Shown here: one piece after another, positions 11,020-20,717 of the stretch | How the letters are laid out: every line of letters begins with the position of its first letter | Position numbering within the stretch: position 1 is the first letter of the stretch | Source: Apostichopus parvimensis | Lineage: Eukaryota > Echinodermata > Holothuroidea > Aspidochirotida > Stichopodidae | NCBI GenBank assembly: GCA_000934455.1 | Contig: KN884420.1 | Location: 6,468-29,507, forward strand | DNA length: 23,040 bases | Direction of reading: 5' to 3' | The notes under the pieces: generated by a model | Told to the model about the DNA's origin: nothing | Databases searched by the model: none | The model's input: the letters and a program-made list of their open reading frames with translations, nothing else | Program-made: the position numbers and the translations under genes

Positions 11020-11314
11020 GCTTAGTCTCCTCCTATTGTCGGTGTCTTTCTGTCGTGATTTATTTCGAGAGACGGACGATCAATCTCGATCTCCGTCCCC
11101 GTGAACGGAAATCCAAAGTTTCCAGGAGGTTGCCACTTCTGTCGTCGTCGGATTATTACGTTTCAGACCCGAGTTACGGTAAACTCTGTAAGCCTACGGT
11201 TTTTATTCCTGCCGAAAAGATAAAGAAACGAGATCATTTTAAAACGTCTGGCTGTGGATATATAATTGTTTTTTGTGAAAGGAAGTAAAAAATAACATTC
11301 CTAAACCCCGAATC
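11020..11314 (+). promoter_or_regulatory. Candidate promoter and 5' UTR of the first alternative exon
   Basis: I count 24 CpGs between 11040 and 11371, far above the local background. A CCAAT motif sits at 10982-10986 and a pyrimidine-rich stretch (TTTTTTCGCTTAGTCTCC) at about 11012-11030. These are compatible with a TATA-less CpG promoter starting transcription near 11000-11050. An in-frame TGA at 11276-11278 separates this leader from the coding start at 11315. The reading frame through 11055-11288 is out of frame with the exon and is treated as leader sequence. The promoter assignment is inferred, and no transcript evidence is available. Confidence 0.45.
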
Positions 11315-11371
11315 ATGACTGACGTAGAATGGGATTTCGAGATTGTCGATTTGGACGAGATTGATAAATGG
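11315..11371 (+). CDS. Short coding first exon (19 codons), acidic-aromatic N-terminus of an unrecognised protein
   Basis: The exon opens with the first ATG after an in-frame TGA at 11276, with A at -3. It encodes MTDVEWDFEIVDLDEIDKW and ends exactly after a Trp codon at TGG|GTAAGG, a strong splice donor, so the intron is phase 0. Read through the donor, the frame stops within eight codons, as expected for an intron. The peptide is strongly acidic with interspersed Trp, Phe, Ile and Val. It contains FEIV flanked by acidic residues, a pattern compatible with an LC3-interacting (LIR) or other short docking motif, but such motifs occur by chance. No downstream exon lies close by. The exons at 20718 and 22127 share the phase, suggesting alternative first exons of one gene that continues past the right edge. 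I do not recognise the family. Confidence 0.55.
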
Positions 11372-12513
11372 GTAAGGGTTTTGATTTCTCTGTAATGTAT
11401 TATTCTGAAAAGGTCATTCCATTTATGTGAGATTACTGCAGATTTGATGTATTTATAGTAATTATCCCTGTCACCTCATTAGACGTTTATTTCAGAAAAG
11501 TAAGAAATTACTGTTGTGAATAATATAGTATTCACCCCATTAACCACTTGAAATTGCTATGCGGTTGTTAGGAGCAGGGTATGGGACGGGGGTTACTAAG
11601 GGAAAAGGGGGGGTTGCATGTGATAATAAGCTTAGATATCAAAACTCAAGTGCTATGAATATTCACTACATGTAAATTCTTGAGATGTCTTGTCAATGAG
11701 TGAGCTATCTATATGTTTACTCATTCATTTAATAATATCAACTTTTTTTTGCAATAATATTAAAAAAACTGTTTGACCCTGTTTGCATCAACTGTCCATA
11801 TCAGTGTCCAGTAAAACTGTATGAAGAAATGTGCCTTTTAGTAAATGTAAAGTAAGTTAAAAAATAAATGGCAACAAAAGTGACAATATTTACCAAGGAA
11901 AAGATTGCCAGGCAAAATAATTGAATTTTCTGAAGTATAAGCCATCTATTTCTGAGAGATCAGTGGGGTGAATTATAGTTTGCTACAAACCCATCATTAT
12001 CCTGCAAAAAATTCTTGCTGTGTATTTTCTCAAAAATTCTGAAACAAATTGGAAATTTATCTCGGTATCCAACCACCCACCAGGCGGACATATAGAATTT
12101 TCTTCGAAAAGAGTGGTTTTGATAAAAATTTGTAATGGACTTCCTGCGGAGGGAAGCGTAACTTCAAGCTCTTGTAAAGGACCAAAATATGATATGCATG
12201 CTGCTAGCTGAGTAGAGAGCATGCCAACACATCTTATAACCACAAAAATTACAAGTGAAGACATTCTTATGATGTAGACTTATTAGACTTGCTGGCAGGA
12301 AGCTAGCTGTAGGTATCTATAAGGTCTGTAAAGTCAGTCCTTGACCTCCTGGGATGCCTGACATATACTGTTAGATATTTGTTGAGTCATAGTCAGGATG
12401 GGATCTTGTTGAAATGGTGTGCGCTTTCAGTACAACTAAAGGGTAAAACAATACTTGCAAGCAGTCGTGTGACATGGTATACAGGACACCTTTATAGTGA
12501 CGAGAACATTGTC
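11372..12513 (+). other. Presumed intron, AT-rich
   Basis: It begins at the GTAAGG donor of the exon at 11315. G-rich segments occur near 11580-11612 and A/T-rich sequence elsewhere. A pair of overlapping opposite-strand reading frames near 12000-12260 has no domain and no splice context. No exon with both an acceptor and a donor was identified. Confidence 0.45.
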
Positions 12514-12983
12514 CTAGACTGAGTAGTCCAGTCACTTTAAGTGAAGAGCCTCAGATGTTTAAAGGGTCATTTCTTGAAAAGAGGTACAGAATTACAACGT
12601 GGACTGAAATCAGTTCTTCTCATCAGTCAGATCCCAAAATTATTTGGTGCCTGAAGTCAACCTTTATATGAATATTCAGTGCAGGGATAGCAGTGATAAA
12701 GAAAGGGTGACATTCAACATAAATTTGTCAATGACAGATTTGAAATGCAACGTTTTGCCTGGTTGAGTTGTGTGTTGCATCTGGGGAAACTGTGTTCTAG
12801 ACTGAGAAGTCCAGTCACTTTCAGTGAAGAGCCTGGTCACATGTATGTCCAAGGTGTCATTTCTCAAAATATAAAGGTGGTATAGGAATGCAACCTGGAC
12901 TGTGATAGCAGTGATTTTTTTTTTGACAGTCATGTCACAAAATAAATTTTGTGCCTAAAAGTCATCCTTCCTATGTTTACTTC
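12514..12983 (+). repeat. Old tandem duplication, two diverged copies about 283-304 bp apart
   Basis: CTAGACTGAGTAGTCCAGTC at 12514 corresponds to CTAGACTGAGAAGTCCAGTC at 12797. The similarity continues in order: GTGAAGAGCCT, GTCATTTCT, a GGACTG word, an AAAAT word and GTGCCTNAA (12647 versus 12951). The offset grows from 283 to 304 bp because of indels, so this is an ancient duplication of about 190 bp separated by unrelated sequence. No coding frame survives across both copies. Confidence 0.75.
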
Positions 12984-13025
12984 AGACTGATCAGAGGTGT
13001 GAATAATATCACCTCTGATCAGTCT
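12984..13025. repeat. Perfect 16-bp inverted repeat with 10-nt loop
   Basis: AGACTGATCAGAGGTG at 12984-12999 is followed, after the loop TGAATAATAT, by its exact reverse complement at 13010-13025. RNA or DNA from this locus could form a 16-bp stem. A T run and then a G-rich tract follow directly (13029-13055). It may be the end of a small fold-back element, or a structured element in the transcript of the gene. No terminator or small RNA is claimed. Confidence 0.85.
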
Positions 13026-13635
13026 TTGTTTTTTTTTTGGGGGGGGAGGGAGGAGGATGCTGTGGGGTGTTTGTGTGTGTGTCTCTGTGCTGATTTGTTT
13101 TAATGTTTTTTTTTTGTGTTTTGGGGGGATTATTCTGGTTTTTATGCCTTGAGCGCAGTGCAGAGTAGATATGTGCACATTATGAATCCTTAATTATTAT
13201 TATCAATACTACTTTTATTTGTTTGACCTACTTACAGCTTCATGTGACATGTGTCCATCCCTGGTGAAAGAGAAAAGTTGTTACAACGTATTAACCTTCT
13301 TATTGTCCACTTAGCTTGTTGGAACTGCTGTTTGACCGTGTAATAAACACACTTTGTCAACACCCATGCAGGAAAGCAGCAGAACGAACTGTTAGTTTTA
13401 GGCCTAGAATTTTCCACCGGTGATTAATAAAGCACTATAAGGCTGTACTGCAACCAAGCAGATGTCAGTAAGCTGCTTAAAGGAAGGCAAACCATCATAA
13501 GTAATCTGTATGCTCCAGAAGCTATTATGAACAAACTTCCATAAACAACTTAAGTAACTTTTGAGCTATCATAGGGAGGGAGGGGGAGGGGACTACCAGG
13601 GATGAGACCAGAAGACTTCAATATGTTTTAAAAAC
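13026..13635. other. Non-coding stretch left of the hAT insertion
   Basis: It contains T-rich and G-rich low-complexity sequence (13029-13125, including a short TG microsatellite near 13068-13081) and then ordinary AT-rich DNA. Reading frames on the minus strand are low-complexity shadows. No gene was recognised. Confidence 0.45.
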
Positions 13636-13643
13636 ATATCAAC
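13636..13643 (+). repeat. 8-bp target-site duplication, left copy
   Basis: ATATCAAC lies directly before the left end of the hAT-like element and is identical to the 8 bp directly after its right end (14959-14966). An 8-bp duplication is the hallmark of hAT superfamily integration. Confidence 0.95.
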
Positions 13644-14958
13644 TAGTGTTTGCGCGGGTTATCCGGATACCCGGGTACCCGCCCGACGCGATACTACCCG
13701 GTTCCTAATTTATTACCCGAATCCCACGCAAAGTGTGATTTTTAAAAAAAAAAATTTGTCAAACTGACGGTTAGGCAGATTTCCCATTGACTTAGTGTGG
13801 TGTTAGGCTACCATGTGGTCGATGATAACAGCAATAACGAAGGTAACCACCCGACGCGATACTACCCGGTTCCTAATTTATTACCCGAATCCTACGCAGT
13901 GTGATTTTAAAAAAAAAAAAAATTGCAAACCGATAGTTAGGCAGATTTCCCATTGACTTAGTGTGGTGTTAGGCTACCATGTGGTCGAACGTAACAGCAA
14001 TAACGAAAGTATTCCATAGATATCTTATAACTGCGTCACAATTTCAGCTAATAAACAGACGGCTAGGCTAGATACCCCATTGACTTAGTGTGGTGTTAGG
14101 CAACCATGTGGTCGAACGTAACAGCAATAACGAAAGTATTCCATAGATATCTTATAACTGCGTCACAATTTCAGCTAATAAACAGACGGCTAGGCTAGAT
14201 ACCCCATTGACTTAGTGTGGTGTTAGGCAACCATGTTGTCGAACGTAACAGCAATAATGAAAGTAATCCATGGATATCTTATAACTGCGTCATAATTTCA
14301 GCGAATAAACAGATGGTTAGGCTTAGCCGGCTAGATTTCTCATTGACTTAGTGTGGTGTTAGGCAACCATGTGGAAGAAATTATTATTTATTCATTCGTT
14401 TATTTCATAGAAGGAAAAGCTGACAAGGAATTTTACGAGATGTTCATGGATTATAGACGGGATAACTAAAAAATAATAATCACAAGTGGCTTTTTACTGA
14501 TCGTTTATTCCAAATGCGATCAAATTGCGCGAATCGCGCAATCTCGCGGCTAATGCGAACCTTGGGCCTGCATAATAGATAGTAGTAGTAACAACTGTTT
14601 AAGAGCTAAATTGGATAATTTTATATGGTCTGATCCAATAGACGTGTAGAGCAAGCATAATCAGCGGCGGCAGTGCGATGTTAGTAGTAATGTTAATTAT
14701 ATGAAGTTATTAACAAGTTAATGAAAGAAACAAAAGCAAATAGAAATTATTGAAGGTTTTATACCGTATCTTACACCTACTTATTTGAACATGAAAACGT
14801 CAGTAGAGAATATAATTCATTTATTATAGCATCCAATATGTAATTTCTTGAAAATCGCGATACACGAGGGTAAATAATTTTTCCCGGGTACCCGGATACC
14901 CGACGGGTAACGGCTCTCGGGTACCCGGTTCCCGATTTTTGGACCCGTGTAAACACTA
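13644..14958. mobile_element. Non-autonomous hAT-superfamily DNA transposon, 1315 bp
   Basis: The left terminus TAGTGTTTGCGCGGGT matches the inverted right terminus TAGTGTTTACACGGGT at 14 of 16 positions. The element is bounded by perfect 8-bp direct repeats ATATCAAC. Both subterminal regions carry clustered GGGTACCCG and CCGGATACCCG words in both orientations, as expected of hAT transposase binding regions. No transposase reading frame is present, so movement would need an autonomous relative. The interior is dominated by a five-copy tandem array (13678-14374) and a CpG-bearing segment near 14527-14560. The intact target-site duplication and near-matching ends argue for a fairly recent insertion. 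The superfamily call follows from TSD length and terminal sequence; the named family is unknown. Confidence 0.9.
13678..14374 (+). repeat. Internal five-copy tandem array of the hAT element
   Basis: CATTGACTTAGTGTGGTGTTAGG begins (first base) at 13785, 13951, 14078, 14205 and 14341, giving spacings of 166, 127, 127 and 136 bp. The first two units also share a block beginning CCGACGCGATACTACCCGG (13683 and 13851) plus a poly-A tract. The third and fourth units are nearly identical 127-bp copies with GTAACAGCAATAACG and CTTATAACTGCGTCA. The array has therefore grown by at least two rounds of duplication, with different unit lengths. No coding sequence is present. Confidence 0.9.
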
Positions 14959-14966
14959 ATATCAAC
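14959..14966 (+). repeat. 8-bp target-site duplication, right copy
   Basis: ATATCAAC, identical to 13636-13643. It defines the right boundary of the hAT-like element at 14958. Confidence 0.95.
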
Positions 14967-16254
14967 GCAGTTCCACTTCTCTTGTTCTTATATGTTTTCT
15001 CTTTTATTCATTGTGTTAAATACTTCCTTTGAAAGAGATTACCTTTGGTAAAACTATTGTTGATAAAGTTTTCACATCTCCTAATACTAACATTGTGTTC
15101 ATTTTCACCATGAAAATATGAAATGAGGAAACACTAGGTGAAACTGAGAGTATTCACTTGGAGTGTGAAATTGTTACACCTTGACAGAATGGCACAATAA
15201 GATATATTGAAACTCGCTCAGCTTTTCCCTCTAATAGATGAGGGGATGTAATAAATCATTGTATCTCCCAATCACAGTCAAATTCTTCCTCTTCATCATC
15301 ATGGTTATAACACAACGTTGGCAGCTTCTTGGAAACTGCTATATATCATCGGTATAGGCTACTCCTAGACTGTATGCTAAGTATGGTAGGCTATACAGTA
15401 TATGCATGGTTACTAGGGGATGCAGATCTAGAGCTCTACCAAGGAGATAATTATTCCCGTTAGTGTTGTGTGTTGGTAAAAGTGACTGCAGATTCATTGC
15501 TGCCGAGAACTGGAGCAAGATATTTGTTACCAGTCTTTGCCAGACTTTGGAGATGCCTCTCAAAGCTGACAGGTCTATAACCCTTCTTGCCCCTTCTCGT
15601 TGACTTGAGTTTCTTCATCTCCTTGCGATTTGCAATCCTTGACATGTTCACTTCACACATGAAGAGGAGAGCCGCTCAAAACCAGTACTTTCCTGCATTT
15701 AAGCACTATTTACCCTTTGTATATAATAGTCACAGTGTTTTCGTTCTTCGGAAAAATGAGGCCCTGCGCGCCCCAGAGGGGCCCCTTTTTATATTCCTAG
15801 ATAGATTTATTATGTAATATACATCTTAGAGCAGAAAGAATGAAAGATGGCTTGATACATTTCCTCCTCCGTGGCGTTATCATATATCTTCACTTCCTAT
15901 TTGGTGTGATCTGGTCCCTAGTGTGTATATTTCCTCCTCAAATATCTTAAGAAAATAGATACAGCAGGGGAAACATGCTCTTACATTACTTCTGGGCTTC
16001 AAAAGAATTTCTGTCAGTGATAGACTAGCAGTAAGAAACATCTGCTCTCAGTTTATGGGAGTCTTAAATGTTTGAATCATTACAGGGAAGGGAAGGGAAG
16101 AAAAGAATATTATGGTAAAAGCTCTATAGAAATAGCCAATACTAATACAGATGTGCTATTTCTTGGACTATGACATCGCAACCATTTTAGAAAAAGCAAC
16201 ATCAGTAACAGCCAAATTGTTTGACATTCAATAAATTGAGGGCAGTCTGCCTTC
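14967..16254. other. Non-coding stretch between two transposons
   Basis: No gene supported. A small minus-strand frame (15460-15660, 66 codons from an ATG, Lys/Arg-rich at its start) has an in-frame stop just upstream and no recognised domain, so it is left uncalled. A GGGAAGGGAAGGGAAG purine repeat lies near 16085-16100. The rest is ordinary AT-rich sequence. Confidence 0.45.
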
Positions 16255-16621
16255 CTAAAGGGAGTGAAGGCTCGCGCACAAAGAAATGTCTCATGCCGGT
16301 AATCTGACCTAGTTTCGAACGAGGTGTAACAGAAGTGTTAGACACCACCGTCGATCCCAGAAAATACACACACAGCTTGCTACCGTCGGTAATAAGACAC
16401 TAGTGTACAGTCAATACATACAGCTACGGTCAATACCCACAACACAGTGTATATAGCAGCGATGGACATCTCAGGTCCAGATAAAAGATAACAAGGTATT
16501 ACGTTTCATGACTGTCTGCATTTTGTAGTGACAAGAAGAAAACTTCACTTGCAAGCAACGGAAAGTTAAACTTTTTTCAGAGGGTGGCACATGGTTTTGG
16601 GCGAGTCTTCAATGCCTTTAA
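16255..16621. mobile_element. MITE-like element with terminal inverted repeats and TTAA-type flanks, about 367 bp
   Basis: The left end CTAAAGGGAGTGAAGGCTCG, followed by CGC, has an inverted counterpart at the right end. On the minus strand from 16621 that end reads TTAAAGGCATTGAAGACTCG, followed by CCC; 18 of 23 positions agree. The right flank is TTAA (16618-16621) and the left CTAA (16255-16258), a possible decayed TTAA duplication. The interior is CpG-containing, unlike its surroundings, and has no transposase frame. From memory, and unverified, very similar sequence is common in sea cucumber genomes. TTAA alone suggests a piggyBac-type target, but the ends do not show the usual piggyBac CCC start, so classification is left open. 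Confidence 0.7.
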
Positions 16622-18006
16622 GTATTCTCCTGAAGGTCCTATACCCCACAAATTAAGTTTCACTGACATCTAGGAATGTTCAGTGTGCTCATGAAATATT
16701 GAATGCCGAAAGGTCAGCCATCTTGTTCTTATCAAAATGTAAAAAGTGATCATTGTCCTTAGTTTTCGTATCCTATCGATATTCAAACTGATGTTGTGGG
16801 ACTCTGGGTGTATAAGTTCTTGTTTTCCAAAATGAATCCTATCATTGAAAGTTATTTCATTTGTTGATATAATATCTGTCGCCTAATAGTCAACCTATTG
16901 GCCTGATTTTATTTACTATTCTTTTTTTTCTCCATTTATTGATAAATCTAGAATCAAATGAACAATAAACTTCATACTAGATGCTTCAAATAATATAAAC
17001 GTCATGTAAAATGTCTGCTGAAATGACATAGTAAGTTACTTTGATGGTGGCAGTAAAATCTTTTTCACAGTTACTGTAGGGCAGGACAAGCATTGCCATG
17101 ACCATTGACTTCTAACATACTCGATAGCCTAGCTATTACTGATGTCCTTGAATAACCCAAAATTCATTTGCCATGTACTAGTACTGAATACATTATTTTC
17201 TGACATCTTGGGTGCATGTGACCTGAAAGGTCTCGATTGGTCTTTTAAGGTAGAGTGATATGTGGTGGATGGTGAAATTCTCAAGAGTATCATTTTACCA
17301 TCCTGTTGCCATGAATCCCATAGCTCCATCAGAAAGTGAGGACAAACTTTTCTTCCAGCTATTTTCAAAATTGAGAATGTTCTTTTATGCTGGTATGTTC
17401 ACCCTGTGTCCATCTTTTCTTTCTTTTGCATAACGTTTCATTAAATTTTCAAATTGATTGTAATGCGGACCTACAGTATTCAGCGACAGGCTACAGGATG
17501 CCAAAATTTGTAACCAATTTTCCGATTCATTCTCTGGCAGGCTGTTACGTCAATGCAAATTAATAAGACCCAGGGCCTTGTCCCTCACAGCGAACTGGAA
17601 TATTCCCTTACAAAAAGATGCATTTTAATAGACTCCTTCGTTTTAATAGTAGCCTTTTATAGCTTGAAAAATTGTGATTCCTTTTAAATTTGAAGTTTCT
17701 GGAATGCCTTGAAAGCAGACGGCGATCACTCTCTCAGGGAAAAGGTAAATTTTGGATATTAATGGAGCCAGCAGATTGGCAGATGTGGGCTTTCTTCGTC
17801 AGATTTCGTGGACTGTAGGCAGTGACATTCTTAGTACATACCCAAGCAGTCGCAAGTTGTTGAGGAAAGAATTGCTGTCGATATAGTTTTAATTTATGAT
17901 ATCATTTTCCAGTGGAAACATTTATAAGTAAGCTCAACCTCCTGTATATTTGTGTGTATGTATTATTTTCTGAGATACTTTGCTAGAGAAAAGAATGAAG
18001 TCACCA

Positions 18007-18055
18007 ACCGGGATAAAGCGAGTCAAAGCGAGACAAAGCAAGGACAAAGCGAGTC
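18007..18055 (+). repeat. Imperfect short tandem repeat, AAAGCGAG-like
   Basis: The words AAAGCGAGTC, AAAGCGAGAC, AAAGCAAGGAC and AAAGCGAGTCC follow one another with a period of about 10-12 bp. It is a degenerate minisatellite that produces a short artificial open frame on the plus strand. Confidence 0.75.
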
Positions 18056-18447
18056 CAACAAAGCAACTTACATTTGGTGTATTCGAGAAGGACAAAATTT
18101 GTCTGTAAACAAATTTTTAGCAACCGTAAGCATTTGCTGTGTTACCATAGTAATGAGGCGGACATCTTTTTGACTGTGTTGGAATACAATCTACTAAATA
18201 AAAGAAATATTGTGTTGGGAGCGTCCAGTTTTAGATGAACGTTCCCTCAGTGAGGACATGTCATTGGAATGAACTTAAGTTTATCCATAGAGGGTATTGG
18301 GAAGACTAACAAGCTATAATCAGCTAGGAATCTGCTAAAATGGTCACAGGATAGTGTGGATTCTTGTTGTGGTTTGGCTGCAGATGTTACTTCTCATCAT
18401 ATCTCATTTTATTAACCTTTTCAGCTCTTGAATATCAGTAAATTTAC

Positions 18448-18477
18448 ATACAAGTATAATATATACAAGTATAATAT
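18448..18477 (+). repeat. Two tandem copies of a 15-bp unit
   Basis: ATACAAGTATAATAT occurs at 18448-18462 and 18463-18477 without mismatch. A simple AT-rich local duplication. Confidence 0.9.
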
Positions 18478-19569
18478 AGCTTACCCAAGGATATATACTA
18501 GTTGTCATGGAATACTGCCCTCTATAGTGAGATTAAATTATATTGGAAATATCCAAGCTTTGTTTTAAGAGGAGAGACAATGCTTAGTTCCAATAATATT
18601 CCTCCTAGCATAGTATCAGCCTAAAATAAAAATTTCTTTTATTAATCTTCAAGTTTTGTGGGAGTTACCATGGAAACTTATGTAAACCACAACTCTTAAC
18701 AGATTTTGTTAATATTCTGCATGAGAGATCTCTTTGTTAGAAACAAGAAAGAGTCACCAAAAATCCATGTGTACCTCTGAGAGTATTAAACTCTCTGTTT
18801 TTGTTGCATTGTTTCATGAATAGGTGGTGCCAGACATCTGAAAATATTGGGCATAAAGCAATACTTTTATGATGCCATTGATTTCTTGGTAAAGTTTTCA
18901 AAAGTGTCAAACTCTTTCATTGATCAAATTATTTTGGAGTTGTGAAAAAGAAAGAGAAAACTCTTGGAAGACATCAGGAAATGATTTATACTTTTGGTAT
19001 TAAAATCCAGAGACTTTCAGGGAAAAATGACATCACCTCCTTGTTTGTACAATGCCCAGACACTTAATAAGCTGTGAAACATCAACAAACAGGGGGAGGT
19101 TTTCTGACATTTGGTTTCTATTTTGCTCCATTTGCAGTTGATAAGGATTGCCATTAAAAAGTACCCCCCATTTACTACCTCTCTCATAACTTCTGAGATA
19201 TGGTTTTTTGTTCCCCTATGAACCCTTTAACCCATTAGAAGGTAAAAGTCAAGACAAAGGAAGCTGATTATTACCCCAAGGGAACCTTGTTAGTATCAGT
19301 CAGAGTTGATGAAAGGAGGGAAATAAAGCAGACCAGACAAATGTATTCCAGTTAGGTGGTATTCTAAGAAGATAGATCTATGAGTCCCACCTGCTCCGGG
19401 TACAGCGGTCTCATGTACATATGTAACCATCTCCATGTATCTCTAATGGTTCTATTCATGTGAACAAAATACCTTCGACATGACTGTTACGCTTTAATGT
19501 CTTCATTGAAAGAGGATCAAAGAAAAGAAAGCAGTTGACATTGATGGTCTGTCTTGTACGAAAGGATTA

Positions 19570-20330
19570 CCTGAATACAGAACCCATCGGATAAGCCGGT
19601 AAAAATTCCATTCAGTGTCAGCTCGGATATGGATGGCATGACATTACTCTCGTTAAAGAGTGGAATAGACAGATTCGAACGTGTTTAGCCAATAAATACC
19701 TTTTGGCGTACCAAACGAAACTCTCGGGTCCTAGTTGTAGCAGCGCCATCACTTCGCAATTATCGCCGAAGGACGGCTACTAATCAACGACTTCCAGGTG
19801 ATTAATATAGGTAGGGTAATTGAGTTAGACTCAGCGTCGTCGTCGATGCCACAGGGAAGAGGGGGATAAAAACATTCTGTTTGGTGGAAGATATATATAC
19901 GAACCAAAGTCAGGAAATGCCCTTCGAGTCTGTTTCGCCCGGTACATGGGAATACAGACAGATCTGTTTCATTCTCAGGAAAACCCACTCTGAGAGGAAG
20001 TTAGCTTAAGCGCTTCATCCCACGGAAACCTCCGAAAGCTCTAGTCAATTGTAACCGACATCCTACCTTTGTCATTTTGCAAACATCCTGTTATCCTGGC
20101 GCGGACGCCGACAGTTAAAGAAAAAGCAGAAGTTGTCGGAATACCCAGCAGGGGAACTTACTCGATTTTCATCTGGGTGATACAGATACGTTCTCACTCA
20201 GATACTAAAACCTTATTGTTGTTTTTGATTGGATGGAGTGATTCCTGAATGTGTATTGTGAACAGGACGAAACTTTGATCTAGCAGTTACCGGTTTAAAT
20301 CACACAATTTTGTAGCTAGTTTCGATGTAT
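19570..20330 (+). promoter_or_regulatory. CpG-enriched block, candidate promoter and 5' leader of the second alternative exon
   Basis: CpG is frequent here (for example GCGTCGTCGTCG near 19834 and GCGCGGACGCCGAC near 20099) and falls off again before the exon at 20718. A CCAAT motif at 19689-19693 and an ATATATATA at 19891-19899 are compatible with core or proximal promoter elements. A minus-strand frame at 19749-19988 lies inside the block but has no recognised domain. The sequence between this block and the ATG at 20718 could be 5' UTR or contain a 5' UTR intron. Assignment is by composition and position only. Confidence 0.4.
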
Positions 20331-20717
20331 TTTTCTTCCTCATCACAGGGACTTTTTGTTGAGAGATTGTTTCTAGCAGTATTTTATTATTCTCTATCAA
20401 ACGTGCGGTACTTTATGATATAACTACTTCACATGGTATCAGTTGCAGTGACAGTTTTCAGTGGCTCGACATACAAGTAGCTCATAGAGTAATACACAGG
20501 CCTCTATTGCTTCTATGAATGAACATACCGTACTAGTCAGGTGAATCGAAACTTTGACTTTGGGAATCTAGATTTTGACTGGTTACAAGGACGACAACTT
20601 CTGATTCACTTAAAATCGTGGAAGAAAAGAGGATAATTAAGTTAACTCTGAGATAAGTCATAGTCTGTTTAATGATACAGCAGAAGTGAGGGGGGTCAGT
20701 TCAATTAAAGCAGTAGG
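20331..20717 (+). other. AT-rich leader or upstream sequence before the second exon
   Basis: No gene. It links the CpG block to the coding start at 20718. An in-frame TAA at 20706-20708 closes the frame just before the ATG. Whether it is transcribed as 5' UTR is not visible from sequence. Confidence 0.4.

Larger units (their letters stand above)
16622..19569. other. Non-coding stretch, presumed intronic or intergenic
   Basis: No supported gene or mobile element. Short frames (for example 17129-17368 minus and 17952-18173 plus) show no domain, and the latter is inflated by a purine-rich repeat. Small repeats at 18007-18055 and 18448-18477 are listed separately. If the exons at 11315 and 20718 belong to one transcription unit, this lies in the long first intron of the upstream isoform. 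Confidence 0.45.

Noticed and set aside
11055-11288. Basic 77-residue frame upstream of the first exon
   Set aside because: It lies in a different frame from the coding exon, lacks a donor, and overlaps the CpG-rich presumed 5' leader. It is treated as UTR.
13600-14400. The direct repeats were considered as a CRISPR array
   Set aside because: Unit lengths of 127-166 bp, conserved spacers, location inside a hAT element and eukaryotic context all argue against it.
14777-14965. Minus-strand frame at the right end of the hAT element as a transposase remnant
   Set aside because: Its sequence is a translation of the subterminal GGGTACCCG repeats and terminal inverted repeat, not a protein domain.
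15460-15660. Minus-strand 66-codon frame, Lys/Arg-rich, with a protein-like look
   Set aside because: There is an in-frame stop just upstream of its ATG, no recognised domain, only weak splice-like sites around it, and a second open frame overlaps it. It could be a decayed retrocopy, but nothing supports a gene.
19749-19988. Minus-strand 79-codon frame in the CpG block
   Set aside because: No recognised domain, and the block is better explained as promoter or leader. A divergent antisense transcript remains possible but is unsupported.
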